Assembly (NCBI RefSeq): GCF_004764705.1
Contig: NZ_SHLX01000007.1
Coordinates: 186,001-250,000, forward strand
From: Paenibacillus cymbidii
Lineage (GTDB): Bacteria; Bacillota; Bacilli; Paenibacillales; NBRC-103111
Length of the DNA: 64,000 bases
Direction: 5' to 3'
Shown here: piece after piece, positions 1 through 9,094 of the stretch
Position numbering within the stretch: the first letter of the stretch is position 1
Layout of the letters: each line of letters begins with the position of its first letter
Made by a program: the position numbers and the translations under genes
The notes under the pieces: generated by a model
Databases searched by the model: none
What the model saw: the letters and a program-made list of their open reading frames with translations, nothing else
Told to the model about the DNA's origin: nothing

Positions 1-1298
1 AACTGCGCCGCGTACATGTTGCCGAGCGAATACGAAGGGAAATAGCCGAACGAGCCGCCCGCCCAGTGTACGTCCTGCAGCACCCCTTCCCCGTCGTTTT
101 GCGGCGTGACGCCGAGGTATTCGGTATATTTGTCGTTCCAGTAGGCCGGCAGTTCCGCTACCGTCACCGTTCCGTCGAACAGCGCCTTTTCGATTTCGTA
201 GCGGATCATGATGTGCAGGTTGTACGTCAACTCGTCGGCCTCGATGCGGATGAGCGACGGCTGCACTTCGTTGATGCCCGCATAAAACGTTTCGACGGAT
301 ACGTCGTCGAGCTGGCCCGGGAACGCGCTGCGCAGGTCGCCGTAATACCGGCTCCAGAACGGCCGGCTGCGCCCGACCATGTTTTCCCAGAAGCGCGATT
401 GCGACTCGTGAATGCCCATCGACGTGCCGGTGCACAGGTTCGTGCCGATCAGCGCCGCGTCGATATTTTGCTCGTACAGCGCATGGCCGCCTTCGTGAAT
501 GGAACCGAACAGCGCCGTCGCCAAATCGTTCTCCACGAACTTCGTCGTGATGCGCACGTCGCCGGGATTGAGCCCGGTTGCGAACGGATGAACCGTTTCG
601 TCAAGCCGTCCGGCATCGAAGTCGTAGCCCATTTGGCGCAAGATGTACAGGTTGAACTCCCGCTGCTTCGCTTTGGCGAACGACTGCCGCAGGAACGACG
701 TCTCAGGCTTGCGGCCTGACGAATGGATGGCGCTGACGAGCGGAACCAGCTTGCCGCGAAGCTCGCCGAACACGCGGTCCAGCTCCGTCACGGTCATGCC
801 GGGCTCGTACATATCGAGCAGCGTATTGTACGGATGCCCCTCGTAGCCCCACAGTTCGATAAACCGCCGGTTCGTCGCGACAATCTGTTCCAAATAAGGC
901 TGGAACCGCGCGTAGTCGGACGCGTGTTTCGCTTCCTCCCATACCGCTTCCGCATTCGAAGTAAGCACGACGTACGCTTCGTATTCGTCGGGCGGTATTT
1001 TGACGCTGCGCTCGTAGTCTTTGGCCGACTCCCGCACCATGGCGCGCGTCGTTTCGTCCAGCCGCTCCGCATGCTGCGGCTCGCTGAAATAAACGACGTA
1101 TTCGCCCATTTCGGGCGATACGGAAAGGCGGAACATTTCGCCGGACAACACGCCGACCACATCGGAGCGGCCCTGCACGCCCTTCTTCGGCAGCCCGGTG
1201 CGCATATCCCAATAGATGAGCCCGACGGCTTCTTCATAGCTTTTGATTTTGCGGACCAGGTTGCGGTAACCGGTCAGCTTCTGTTCCCATTCGTTCAT
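1..1298 (-). CDS. M32-family metallocarboxypeptidase, partial at the left window edge
   Basis: This encodes a thermostable-carboxypeptidase-1 (Taq) type zinc metallopeptidase of family M32, a cytoplasmic enzyme that trims C-terminal amino acids. Read on the minus strand from ATG at 1298, the protein begins MNEWEQKLTGYRNLVRK and contains the HEGGH zinc motif (HEXXH pattern) within SIHEGGHALYEQ. The last codons visible read GNMYAAQ, which is typical of the region near the C-terminus of the family. The usual length is about 500 residues and 432 codons are present, so the remainder lies outside the window. A GGAGGT ribosome binding site 6-7 bases before the ATG fixes the start. The gene is divergent from the Fe-S-type gene at 1456. 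The family call is firm; the physiological substrate is not known. Confidence 0.93.
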   Translation of the reverse strand, partial: MNEWEQKLTGYRNLVRKIKSYEEAVGLIYWDMRTGLPKKGVQGRSDVVGVLSGEMFRLSVSPEMGEYVVYFSEPQHAERLDETTRAMVRESAKDYERSVKIPPDEYEAYVVLTSNAEAVWEEAKHASDYARFQPYLEQIVATNRRFIELWGYEGHPYNTLLDMYEPGMTVTELDRVFGELRGKLVPLVSAIHSSGRKPETSFLRQSFAKAKQREFNLYILRQMGYDFDAGRLDETVHPFATGLNPGDVRITTKFVENDLATALFGSIHEGGHALYEQNIDAALIGTNLCTGTSMGIHESQSRFWENMVGRSRPFWSRYYGDLRSAFPGQLDDVSVETFYAGINEVQPSLIRIEADELTYNLHIMIRYEIEKALFDGTVTVAELPAYWNDKYTEYLGVTPQNDGEGVLQDVHWAGGSFGYFPSYSLGNMYAAQ

Positions 1299-1455
1299 CG
1301 CGAAACCTCCTTGGACGCGTCCATTTGGGCAGCTTGCGCCCGGCTCCGGCCGTTATTTTCCGTGCCGGCGCCGTCTTTCTTTGATATTACTTGTTCCGAC
1401 CTTTATAATCAACATAGAGGCGAAAGCGAATGAACAAGGCGAGGAGTGGCGTGCC

Positions 1456-1824
1456 ATGCAAATGACGGTCAGCAATCCGGCAAACGAACGAATCCGCGAA
1501 CGGTTCGGCAGCGGCCCGCTGCGAATCAAGCTCGACTACGACACCGAAGGCTGCGGGTGTGCGGTCAGCGGCGTTCCGGCGCTGCGGCTCGTGCCGCAAG
1601 ACGTTCCGCTGGCGGCGGGAACGGGCCGGGGCGACGATGCCGAGCTGGCCATGGAAACGATCGGCGCCGGCGGGATCACCTTTATCATCGAGAGGCGGCA
1701 TGTCGTCTTTTTCGAGGAGCGATTGCTGCTGGACGTCAAGCGGAACCAACCGGCCTTCCTGCTGAAAAGCGATTGCCAAATTTACCATTCGATGCTGAAC
1801 ATCGAGAATCCACTCGCAAACTAA
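1456..1824 (+). CDS. HesB/YqkB-like iron-sulfur cluster biosynthesis family protein
   Basis: This 122-aa protein belongs to the HesB/IscA-like superfamily, Bacillus YqkB type. It carries the characteristic LDYDTEGCGC segment followed by SGVPALRLV and a C-terminal EERLLLDVK stretch. In classical A-type carriers three conserved cysteines bind Fe-S clusters. Here the visible cysteines are the CGC pair and one near the C-terminus, as in the YqkB subgroup whose function is poorly defined. The reading frame is open back to 1381, but a GAGGAGTGG ribosome binding site sits just before ATG 1456, so I use that start. It is followed 21 bases later by the carbonic anhydrase gene on the same strand and may be co-transcribed with it. 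Confidence 0.8.
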   Translation: MQMTVSNPANERIRERFGSGPLRIKLDYDTEGCGCAVSGVPALRLVPQDVPLAAGTGRGDDAELAMETIGAGGITFIIERRHVVFFEERLLLDVKRNQPAFLLKSDCQIYHSMLNIENPLAN

Positions 1825-1845
1825 TGAAAGAAAGAAGGAAGACCG

Positions 1846-2418
1846 ATGTCCGTCATTAATGAAATGCTGGCGTACAACCGCCAATTTGTAGCCAACAAGG
1901 AATACGAATCGTTCCGCACCGACAAATTCCCCGACAAAAAGATGGTTATCCTCACCTGCATGGACACGCGCCTCGTCGAACTGCTGCCCAAAGCGCTCAA
2001 CCTGCGCAACGGCGACGCCAAAATTATCAAAAACGCAGGCGCTATCGTGTCCCACCCTTTCGGCAGCGTCATGCGCAGCATCCTGGTGGCGATTTACGAG
2101 CTTAACGCATCCGAAGTGATCATTGTCGGCCACCACGATTGCGGCATGACGGGCCTGAACTCCGACTCCGTGCTGGACAAGGCGCGCAAGCGCGGCGTGC
2201 AGGACAACGTGCTGGCGACGCTCGACCATTCCGGCATCGATTTGTCGCGCTGGCTGACCGGCTTCGATCACGTGCAGGACGCCGTCATCAAAAGCGTGAA
2301 CATCGTCCGCAATCACCCGCTGCTGCCGAACGACGTGAAGGTTCACGGACTGCTCATCCATCCCGACACCGGCCAGCTCGATCTCGTGCTGGAAAACGCG
2401 CAGCCGGCAAGCAAGTAG
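1846..2418 (+). CDS. beta-class carbonic anhydrase
   Basis: This cytoplasmic zinc enzyme interconverts CO2 and bicarbonate. The 190-aa protein has the beta-class metal site: C38-M-D40-T-R42 (CMDTR), then H96 and C99 in GHHDCGM. D40 and R42 form the conserved Asp-Arg dyad. The length and the segment VSHPFGSVMRSI fit the short beta-CA subfamily that includes B. subtilis YvdA. An AAGGAAG ribosome binding site precedes the ATG. It lies directly downstream of the YqkB-like gene and ends in an intergenic region holding a hairpin repeat and a bidirectional terminator, convergent with the exporter operon. The enzyme class is secure; whether it serves bicarbonate supply or pH control is inference. Confidence 0.93.
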   Translation: MSVINEMLAYNRQFVANKEYESFRTDKFPDKKMVILTCMDTRLVELLPKALNLRNGDAKIIKNAGAIVSHPFGSVMRSILVAIYELNASEVIIVGHHDCGMTGLNSDSVLDKARKRGVQDNVLATLDHSGIDLSRWLTGFDHVQDAVIKSVNIVRNHPLLPNDVKVHGLLIHPDTGQLDLVLENAQPASK

Positions 2419-2430
2419 GCGGACCAATTG

Positions 2431-2626
2431 AAAAATAGGCCATGTTTTATTGCCTATTTCGCCAAAAACAGGCCACCTCTCCACAATAACCAGTGAAAGC
2501 ACTGGCTATTTCGACTAACATGCCTGATTCGGGGCCTGGCGGAGCGAATAAGCCATGTTTTCACTGGCTATTTTCGTCAAGGCAGGCCAAATCGGGCAAA
2601 TAAGCCATTTTTCATTGGTTATTTTG
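2431..2626. repeat. Four-hairpin intergenic repeat element, copy D
   Basis: This stretch holds four short inverted repeats in a row, each an A/T-flanked arm of the types AAATAGGC…GCCTATTT, ACCAGTG…CACTGGCTAT, GCCATG…ACTGGC and AATAAGCCA…TGGTTATTT. The same ordered set recurs at 18022-18217, 47134-47332, 48768-48963 and 54256-54443. It fills the space between the convergent ends of the carbonic anhydrase gene and the exporter operon, and no coding potential is evident. Confidence 0.85.
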
Positions 2627-2636
2627 GAAACAAAGG

Positions 2637-2676
2637 AAGGCCTCCCTTCCCGCCATTCGGCGGATCGGGAGGCCTT
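2637..2676. terminator. Bidirectional hairpin terminator
   Basis: A perfect 10-bp stem, AAGGCCTCCC with GGGAGGCCTT, encloses a 20-base loop between the stop of the carbonic anhydrase gene and the stop of the minus-strand exporter operon. The position between convergent genes and the stem strength suggest termination from both sides. The U-tract is modest in either direction. Confidence 0.7.
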
Positions 2677-2694
2677 GTTCGTGCGGGCGGGCGC

Positions 2695-5253
2695 TTAGTT
2701 GAACGACAGATCGAGCGTGCCGATCAGACGCGTTGCGCCTTCGAACGATTCGTACACTTTGAGGTAACGGGAATATTGGAGCAGGTTGTTCAAATCGCTG
2801 ATTTCAATCGTTTGCATCGTCGTGAGCGTATTCGAACCGATCGTCAGCGGATTGACGGACCCCGTCTTTTCGAGCGGATACACCGTGTCCCACTTGTTGA
2901 TCGACTTGCCGGTCACATCGACCAGCTCGAACTGCAGGCCGCGGTTTTTGGCTGCGCCGGCAATATCCGCCGATTTCGATTGATTGTAATCGAAAGTGAT
3001 CGTAAAGGCTTGTTTATTATTGGCAACGGTCGAAGCAATCTTCGCATTGTTCACGCTGATCGTGTACGGATACAGCTGCACATTGCTGACGCTGTACGTC
3101 GGCGCCGCGGCCGGCAAATACAAGTATTGCTGCGGCGAAGCGAACGCCTGGCCGTCGATTTTTTGGCCGAACATGAATTGCATCTGATCCGGCGTCATGC
3201 CGGAAGGCAGCTTCGTCCACAGCGTGGTCAGCGCGCCGCAGTCGCGGCACGATTTGACCGTAGAGTCGTCCGTCGCGCTGAGCGCAAACACGGAACCGTC
3301 CGCCGTCGCCGCATATCCGGTGTACGGAATAATCGAAGCGCTGCGCACTTCCTTGTTCGTTTGCAGCACCCGAACCGCCACCAGCTTCTGCGTGCCCGTA
3401 TCGTATACTTGGCTGTCCACCACTTTGCCGGTCGACTGGCGGCCGGCGTCTGCGATGAACCATTCGTTGCCGTTCGCCTGACCGAACGCCGTCGTGCCGA
3501 GCGTCACCGGCAGCTCCGCCCACTCGGTTTTGGCCGACCAACTGGAGCTTGCGCTGTTGTACGTGCCATCGCCGAGATAAACAATCGCTTGATCGACAGT
3601 CGTGTTGAACGGTACGTTCGTGTATACGTACAGAATCGTCGATTGGCCCGGATTCAGGTAAGGCGACGTTTGCAGCCGGATCGCTTTGCCGCCGGCGTCA
3701 AAATCGCCGATCGAGTGGCCACCGTACAAGGATGCCGCTGCCGGAAGCGCCACGAGATGGCTTTCCAGGTTCGTCACTTGAATTTCCGTCATGATGACGT
3801 CATCCGTGCCGTCCGTCGACAACCGGTACGAATTGCGCGCTGCCAGACCAAGCTTGCCGACGCTTGTCGCAATGCCGGAAGCCGGATCGACGACCGTTCC
3901 TCCCGCGTTGCCGGCCGGAAGCTTCGTGATCTGGATCGGGGTATTGACGACCGGCGTCGTCGCCCGCTTCTCCATCACGACGAGCTGAACCGACCCCGGG
4001 TCGATGCCTTGAGGATACGTCGCCGTAAAGTGATACGTCGTCGACTCGCCCGGCGACAGGAACGCAGGATGCGTCGCGGACTCGGCAGCCGGCAGCAAAT
4101 ACGTGCTTTGGCCAAGCTGGAACGAACCGGCGATGCCCGGTACCGGCAAGACGCTCTTGCTGTTGTTGGTGAAAACGAACGCCGCATCGATGTGCACGCC
4201 GTCGGACTTCGTCTGGTACGTGACGCTGTCCGTCTCCATCGTCAGCGCGTCGGCGTCTTTCGACGAATACAGCACCGGATCGCCGACGTTTGCCCGAATC
4301 ATCGAGCCTTGCAGATCGATCGAACCAAGCAGGATATAATCCGTGTTGCTTGAGCCGGAGCCGGCACTCGTCTGGCCGGTTGCTCCCGCCGCGCCGGATG
4401 GGCTTGGCGAAGCGGCAGCCGCTGTTGCGGTTTTGACAAAATCAAGCTTATAGCGGTCCGTATCGCCGCTGCCGCCTACGCTTGCCTGCACCACGATCAG
4501 CGCCTGGCGTCCCGGCAAAATCGTTTGATCCGACGTATAGGCCGCGCTCGCCATATAAGAAACGTCGTTTTCGTCCTTGTAGCGGAACAGCAAGGAGGCG
4601 GGAACTTTAATCGATGCCGACCCCTCGTTTTTGAGCAGCACGTCCGTATACAAGCTCCAGGTGCCGTTCGCCAGCGCCTTGTAGCTGCGCGACAACTGGA
4701 TCGAGACGTAAGTATCGTCGGAAAGCGTGGAATCAAAATCTTTCAAGTTCAAGCGGGCCGCCTTGCCGCCGGCCGATACCGGCTGCAGCACTTCGCTGAG
4801 CGCAAGCGAACCGAGATCGTCCATATACGAAGCGGCATTCATGTTCCAGGCGAAAAACGTAATCGACATCTTGTCGATCGTTTCGCTGGATGGTATGTCC
4901 GCCGTATAACTGTAGGTTTGGGTCGCGCCAGGCTGAACGCGCGCCGACGTCTGTTCGGTCAAGGTAGCGCTGTAGCTGGAGCCGGCGGCGTTCGTCACGC
5001 GAACGCCGTAATTGTTGAAATCGACCGCCGAAGACGAACCGTTGACGAGTTGGATCGAAAAGTGCAGCGAGCCCGTATCGGAACCGGCGTAATAAACCGC
5101 TTTATCCAGCAGGAAATACGTGCTGCCGTTTAAAAAAACGCCCGGCTTGCCCGCCAGTGCCGTGTTTCCGGCGCCCCCCGTCCAGAGCACGCCGATGAGC
5201 GTCGCCAGAGCAAGCGCAAGCAGCAGCCCCTTGCGTCCCATTCGTTTGATCAT
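2695..5253 (-). CDS. Large exported protein with Ig-like repeats, last gene of a MacAB-type export operon
   Basis: I do not recognise a named family for this 852-aa protein. It starts with a Sec signal (MIKRMGRKGLLLALALATLIGVLW, cleavage probably near ALAGKPG) and has no later membrane segment. At least three repeats share the pattern 'strand - N-rich turn - LxPG(Q/A/E)S T-x-Y … P' (VQPGATQTYSYTADIP, LSPGESTTYHFTATYP, LNPGQSTILYVYTNVP), which look like beta-sandwich modules as in surface adhesins or cell-wall proteins. A PS/AS-rich linker follows the first two modules. ATG 5253 is preferred over the upstream TTG at 5271 because GGGAGG lies between them. The stop of the permease gene is 23 bases upstream, so it is the last gene of the operon. 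It may be a substrate or accessory of the exporter; that is inference. Confidence 0.75.
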   Translation of the reverse strand: MIKRMGRKGLLLALALATLIGVLWTGGAGNTALAGKPGVFLNGSTYFLLDKAVYYAGSDTGSLHFSIQLVNGSSSAVDFNNYGVRVTNAAGSSYSATLTEQTSARVQPGATQTYSYTADIPSSETIDKMSITFFAWNMNAASYMDDLGSLALSEVLQPVSAGGKAARLNLKDFDSTLSDDTYVSIQLSRSYKALANGTWSLYTDVLLKNEGSASIKVPASLLFRYKDENDVSYMASAAYTSDQTILPGRQALIVVQASVGGSGDTDRYKLDFVKTATAAAASPSPSGAAGATGQTSAGSGSSNTDYILLGSIDLQGSMIRANVGDPVLYSSKDADALTMETDSVTYQTKSDGVHIDAAFVFTNNSKSVLPVPGIAGSFQLGQSTYLLPAAESATHPAFLSPGESTTYHFTATYPQGIDPGSVQLVVMEKRATTPVVNTPIQITKLPAGNAGGTVVDPASGIATSVGKLGLAARNSYRLSTDGTDDVIMTEIQVTNLESHLVALPAAASLYGGHSIGDFDAGGKAIRLQTSPYLNPGQSTILYVYTNVPFNTTVDQAIVYLGDGTYNSASSSWSAKTEWAELPVTLGTTAFGQANGNEWFIADAGRQSTGKVVDSQVYDTGTQKLVAVRVLQTNKEVRSASIIPYTGYAATADGSVFALSATDDSTVKSCRDCGALTTLWTKLPSGMTPDQMQFMFGQKIDGQAFASPQQYLYLPAAAPTYSVSNVQLYPYTISVNNAKIASTVANNKQAFTITFDYNQSKSADIAGAAKNRGLQFELVDVTGKSINKWDTVYPLEKTGSVNPLTIGSNTLTTMQTIEISDLNNLLQYSRYLKVYESFEGATRLIGTLDLSFN

Positions 5254-5276
5254 GAAAGTCGAGCCTCCCAATGTGG

Positions 5277-6470
5277 TTAATCGAAACGCAGTGCGTCGAT
5301 CGGACGCAATCTTGCCGCCTTGTACGCCGGGTACAAGCCGAAGATGACGCCAACGACGACCGAAAACAGAAACGCCCCGCCGGCAACGGCCGGTTCCAGC
5401 TTCGTGGTGATGCTTTCGACAAAATACGGCAGCGCCGTCGAAATCGCATACGCCAGAATGAGCCCGACGATGCCGCCCAGTCCGCTGATCACGGCCGATT
5501 CGACGAGAAATTGCGACAAAATGCTGCGCCGTTTGGCGCCGATCGATTTGCGAATGCCGATTTCGCGCGTCCGTTCGCTGACGGTAACAAGCATGATGTT
5601 CATAATGCCGATGCCGCCGACGACCAGCGAGATGCAGGCGATGCCGATCAGCAAATAGTTCATTTGCTGCGAGACCGAATTTTGCGTGGCGACCATTTCG
5701 TTCTGGTTCAGCACTTGGTAGTAAGCCGACGTATCGCCGGACGTAATTTTGAACTTGTATTTCAAATACTGTTCGATCGTCGCCTGCGCCGTATCGATAT
5801 CGTTTTTCGATGCCGCCTCGATGTAAGTCGAACTGATGCCGCCCAGCTTGTATTGCCGCCTGGCCGTTTCCAGCGGCATGATGACGGTCGAGTCGATCGA
5901 GGTTCCGCTGATGTTTTTGCCTTTGGGCGCCAGCTTGCCGATGACGGTAAATACAACGCCGTCGATTTTGACTTGTTCGCCGGTCGGATCGAGGAAGCCG
6001 AAATACTTTTTGGCGACGTCGCTGCCGAGCACAACGACGTTGCTGCGATATTCCAGATCGGATTCGGACAGGAAGCGCCCGGATTCCAGCTCCGCCTTGT
6101 TCATTTCCATGTACCGGTCGTTCGTGCCGATCACGGTGTACGAAGCGGTCGTCCGGTCGTACCGGACGTTGGAATTCGCCCGGGTGACGACCGGCGCGAT
6201 CTTGTTGAACTCGGGAAATTGTTCGAACTGCATCAGTTCGTCGTAATCAAGCTGCGTCGCGCGGCCCGCCCCGAGCAGGTTGACGACGACAAGGTTCGTG
6301 CCGAGGGAGGAGATTTGCTCCTCCACGGCCGACGACGTGCCTTGCGCGTACGAGACGAGCGTAACGACCGAACTGACGCCGATAATAACGCCCAGCATCG
6401 TCAGCATCGTGCGCATCGGACTGGATATGACCGTGCGCAGCGCCATGCCGATCAGTTCGAGAATTTTCAT
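5277..6470 (-). CDS. MacB/FtsX-type ABC transporter permease
   Basis: This 397-aa integral membrane protein has the MacB topology. One N-terminal transmembrane helix (SSPMRTMLTMLGVIIGVSSVVTLVSYAQG) is followed by a large extracytoplasmic MacB_PCD domain (about residues 50-270). An FtsX domain with three helices comes last, beginning MNYLLIGIACISLVVGGIGIMNIMLV and including the SERTREIGIRKSIGA coupling motif. Such permeases work as mechanotransmitters for lipoprotein or peptide export or for sensing envelope stress, not as classical channels. Its ATG overlaps the ATPase stop codon by four bases (ATGA), showing translational coupling. Together with the ATPase and the HlyD-like adaptor it forms a complete Gram-positive MacAB-like unit. 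Confidence 0.92.
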   Translation of the reverse strand: MKILELIGMALRTVISSPMRTMLTMLGVIIGVSSVVTLVSYAQGTSSAVEEQISSLGTNLVVVNLLGAGRATQLDYDELMQFEQFPEFNKIAPVVTRANSNVRYDRTTASYTVIGTNDRYMEMNKAELESGRFLSESDLEYRSNVVVLGSDVAKKYFGFLDPTGEQVKIDGVVFTVIGKLAPKGKNISGTSIDSTVIMPLETARRQYKLGGISSTYIEAASKNDIDTAQATIEQYLKYKFKITSGDTSAYYQVLNQNEMVATQNSVSQQMNYLLIGIACISLVVGGIGIMNIMLVTVSERTREIGIRKSIGAKRRSILSQFLVESAVISGLGGIVGLILAYAISTALPYFVESITTKLEPAVAGGAFLFSVVVGVIFGLYPAYKAARLRPIDALRFD

Positions 6471-7180
6471 GCCCGCACCGCCTCCTTCGCCCGCTGCGTC
6501 GCATTGACGATATCGCTGACGATTTCGCCGTCGCGGATCGAGACGATGCGCTTCGCATGTTCGGCAATATGATTGTCATGGGTGATGAGCACGATCGTAT
6601 TGCCTTGTTCGTTCAGCTGCATGATCAGCTCCAGCACTTCCTGGCCGGTGCGCGAATCGAGCGCTCCCGTCGGCTCGTCGGCCAGGATCAGCGCCGGCTT
6701 CGTGGCCAGCGCCCGCGAGATGGCGACGCGCTGCTGCTGGCCGCCCGAAAGCTCGCTCGGCTTGTGATGCGACCGCTCCGCCATGCCGAGCTTCTCGAGC
6801 ATCGCCATGGCCCGTTCGCGGCGAGCGCTTTTCGACAAGCCGGAGTAAATCATCGGCAGCTCCACGTTTTCCAGCGCCGTCAGCTTCGGCAGCAAATTGA
6901 ACTGCTGGAAGATGAAGCCGATCTTCTCGTTGCGCAAAGCCGCCATTTTATTGTCGGACAGCCCTTGCGTATCGACGCCGTCCAGCGTATACGTGCCCGA
7001 AGTCGGTACGTCGAGCAAGCCGATCATATTCATCAGCGTCGACTTGCCCGATCCGCTCGGACCGACAATGGCGACAAAATCGCCTTCGGAAACGGAGAGC
7101 GATACGCCTCTCAAAATTTGCAGCTCCTGATCGCCGCGATGATATATTTTGACCACTTCATTAAGCCGGATCATGTCCAT
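6467..7180 (-). CDS. MacB/LolD-type ABC transporter ATP-binding protein
   Basis: This 237-aa cytoplasmic ATPase energises the neighbouring permease. Walker A is GPSGSGKS at residues 40-47, the ABC signature reads LSGGQQQR, and Walker B is [12 protein letters not shown] followed by the H-loop VLITHD. The sequence around [21 protein letters not shown] matches the MacB/LolD/FtsE branch. The start is ATG 7180, placed 10 bases after GGGAGGT; a GTG 12 bases upstream lies inside that ribosome binding site. It sits between the adaptor gene and the permease gene. Confidence 0.94.
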   Translation of the reverse strand: MDMIRLNEVVKIYHRGDQELQILRGVSLSVSEGDFVAIVGPSGSGKSTLMNMIGLLDVPTSGTYTLDGVDTQGLSDNKMAALRNEKIGFIFQQFNLLPKLTALENVELPMIYSGLSKSARRERAMAMLEKLGMAERSHHKPSELSGGQQQRVAISRALATKPALILADEPTGALDSRTGQEVLELIMQLNEQGNTIVLITHDNHIAEHAKRIVSIRDGEIVSDIVNATQRAKEAVRA

Positions 7181-7217
7181 GCGTAGTCGCACCTCCCTTT
7201 AAGCGATTGCCGTCGCA

Positions 7218-9044
7218 TTACCGGCCACCGCCGCCCGTTGTGGTGCCCCCGGTGCGCGCCGCGCCGCCGCCCGCATTGCCGCCTCCGGCGTTTCCGCCGC
7301 CGGCATTTCCTCCGCCAGCATTTCCTCCGCCCGCGTTACCGCCGCCGAAGTTGCCGCCTCCGCCATTTTGCTGGAATTGTTGTCTCAGCCGCTGCGCGTC
7401 TTCCGGCGAAATTTGCAACTGGCCCTGGCCGCCCTGGGTGCCGCCCTGGAATTGCTGGCGCAGCCGGTTGATGTCTTGCTCGTTGAGCGTTTGCTGCTTC
7501 GGCGTTACCGGGATGACGACCGTTTGCCCTTCGCTCAAGCCTTCGGTGATTTCGATTTGCGTCGAGCTGCGAATGCCGGTTTTTACTTCGTGCTGGCTTT
7601 CGAGCGTACCGTCATCCTTCTTCAGCGTTACGAACGTTTTGCCTTGGCTGCGCTGCAGAAATTCCGTCGGAATCGTCAGCACGTTTTCCTTGTTCTGGAA
7701 CAAAATTTCACCTGTTGCGGACATGCCGTTTTTGAGCGTGCCTTGCGAATTGTCGATCGACAGCACGACGCTATAAGTCGTGACGCCATTGCTGGTCGTA
7801 CCGACCGTCGACACTTGATCGACCTTGGCCTGGAACACGCGTCCCGCGATCGAATCGGATTTCACTTCGGCGCTCATGCCCGTTTTGACGTTGGCCATGT
7901 CGAGTTCGTCGACCTGCAGCGTCAGCATCATCGTCTTGAGGTCGGCCATGCCGCCGAATTGGGTCGATGTCGTTACCTTGGTTCCCGGTGTAAATTGGGT
8001 CAAAATGTTCGTCCGCTGGTTGACGAAGTCGGTCGAGAACGTGCCGTCGAACGGCGCCTTGAGCACAAGCAGATCGAGTTTGTCCTGAATGTCCTGAATC
8101 GCCAGTTTCTGCTGGTCGATGCTGTCCTGCTTCGATTTCAGATCGTCCTTGAGCGTATCGTTGAAAATGGTGAAAATGACTTGCCCCTTGTCAACGTTGG
8201 CATTCGTTGCGAACGGCAGCGATTCGATCGTGCCGCCGGCTCCGGCAAGCACATTCACCACTTTGGCGTAGGCGAGCGTGCCTTTCGTTTGCGAGGTGTA
8301 CGTTACGCCGTTTTTGACGATCGAGCCGCTGACCTTCATGCCGGCGTCAAGCGTCGAATCGTTGACGATGCTGACCGTCACTTCGATCAGCTTGCCGCCT
8401 TTTTGGTCCGGCTTCGCTTCCTTGCTGATCGAATCAATCGTGCCCGTTTTCGTCAGCAGGAAGCCGTCGAACGACAGGTCGATCGCATCGCCGACAGCCA
8501 GATTGGCCGCTTCCTCCAGCTTGAACGCAATGGTTGCCGTCAGCTTGCTGTTGTCCGAAATCGTGGCGATTTTGGCGTTTTTCTGCACGTTCGAACCGGT
8601 GTCGAGGTTGGCCGACAGTGTTATTTTTCCGCTGATCGGGGCGTAGCCGGTAAGCGCTTTGATTTGATCCTGCGTATCGTCCAGGCTTTTCTGCAGCGAA
8701 GCGAGCGTCGTTTGCGCCTTCGTCATGTTCGAATCGAGCGTGGCGTTCGTCAGCTCGACGAGCACGTCGCCCGCTTTGACATTGTCCATGTTGCGCTGCA
8801 ATTTGATCGTTTTGATCGTGCCGTCCGAAGGCGATGTCAAAATTTTCGTTTCCTTCGGCTCGAGCTGGGCCGAACCGGTCACGGAAGAACGAATCGTTCC
8901 TTTTTTGACCGTTGTCGTCACTTCGGTCGATGCGCTCGCATTGTCCGGCTTGACGTATTTCAAATAATAGAACGTCCCGCCTCCGCACAAAATGACCACC
9001 AGCAAAAACGAAATCCAGCGTTTGTTCCTTCCGATCCATTTCAT
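7218..9044 (-). CDS. HlyD/MacA-type membrane-fusion (efflux adaptor) protein with Gly/Asn-rich tail
   Basis: This 608-aa protein is the extracytoplasmic adaptor of the ABC exporter. It has an N-terminal membrane anchor (RWISFLLVVILCGGGTFYYLKYV), a first biotinyl/lipoyl-like half (TVKKGTIRSSVTGSAQLEPKE), short coiled-coil stretches, a second lipoyl-like half (VLAGAGGTIESLPFATNANVDKGQVIF) and beta-barrel segments toward the C-terminus ending in LSEGQTVVIP. The last roughly 75 residues are low complexity, rich in Gln, then five GGGNA units and a GGTTTGGGGR end, which is unusual for the family and looks disordered or wall-penetrating. ATG 9044 follows a GGAGGACGGAG ribosome binding region. It is the second gene of the operon, after the lipoprotein. 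Confidence 0.9.
   Translation of the reverse strand: MKWIGRNKRWISFLLVVILCGGGTFYYLKYVKPDNASASTEVTTTVKKGTIRSSVTGSAQLEPKETKILTSPSDGTIKTIKLQRNMDNVKAGDVLVELTNATLDSNMTKAQTTLASLQKSLDDTQDQIKALTGYAPISGKITLSANLDTGSNVQKNAKIATISDNSKLTATIAFKLEEAANLAVGDAIDLSFDGFLLTKTGTIDSISKEAKPDQKGGKLIEVTVSIVNDSTLDAGMKVSGSIVKNGVTYTSQTKGTLAYAKVVNVLAGAGGTIESLPFATNANVDKGQVIFTIFNDTLKDDLKSKQDSIDQQKLAIQDIQDKLDLLVLKAPFDGTFSTDFVNQRTNILTQFTPGTKVTTSTQFGGMADLKTMMLTLQVDELDMANVKTGMSAEVKSDSIAGRVFQAKVDQVSTVGTTSNGVTTYSVVLSIDNSQGTLKNGMSATGEILFQNKENVLTIPTEFLQRSQGKTFVTLKKDDGTLESQHEVKTGIRSSTQIEITEGLSEGQTVVIPVTPKQQTLNEQDINRLRQQFQGGTQGGQGQLQISPEDAQRLRQQFQQNGGGGNFGGGNAGGGNAGGGNAGGGNAGGGNAGGGAARTGGTTTGGGGR
7263..7365 (-). repeat. 15-bp tandem repeats encoding GGGNA units
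   Basis: Within the 3' end of the adaptor gene, near-identical 15-bp units (minus strand GGCGGAGGAAATGCT and variants) occur five times in tandem and encode the (GGGNA)n tail. Such arrays are prone to copy-number change by slippage, so the tail length may differ among strains. Confidence 0.8.
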
Positions 9045-9094
9045 CGTTAGTCTCCGTCCTCCTATCGTTCTGGACGCTTTCAGCTGCAAACAGC

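Noticed and set aside
2431-2626. Treating the four-hairpin element as ordinary terminators
   Set aside because: A separate strong terminator stands right next to copy D, the hairpins lack consistent U-tracts, and their order is conserved across five loci.
2776-4353. Long open frame (525 codons) on the plus strand opposite the exported protein gene
   Set aside because: It is Arg-rich without domains and lies fully antisense to a well-supported gene; such shadow frames are expected in GC-rich DNA.
7368-9050. 560-codon plus-strand frame opposite the adaptor gene
   Set aside because: Antisense shadow with Arg/Asp-rich composition, no ribosome binding site and no recognisable domain.
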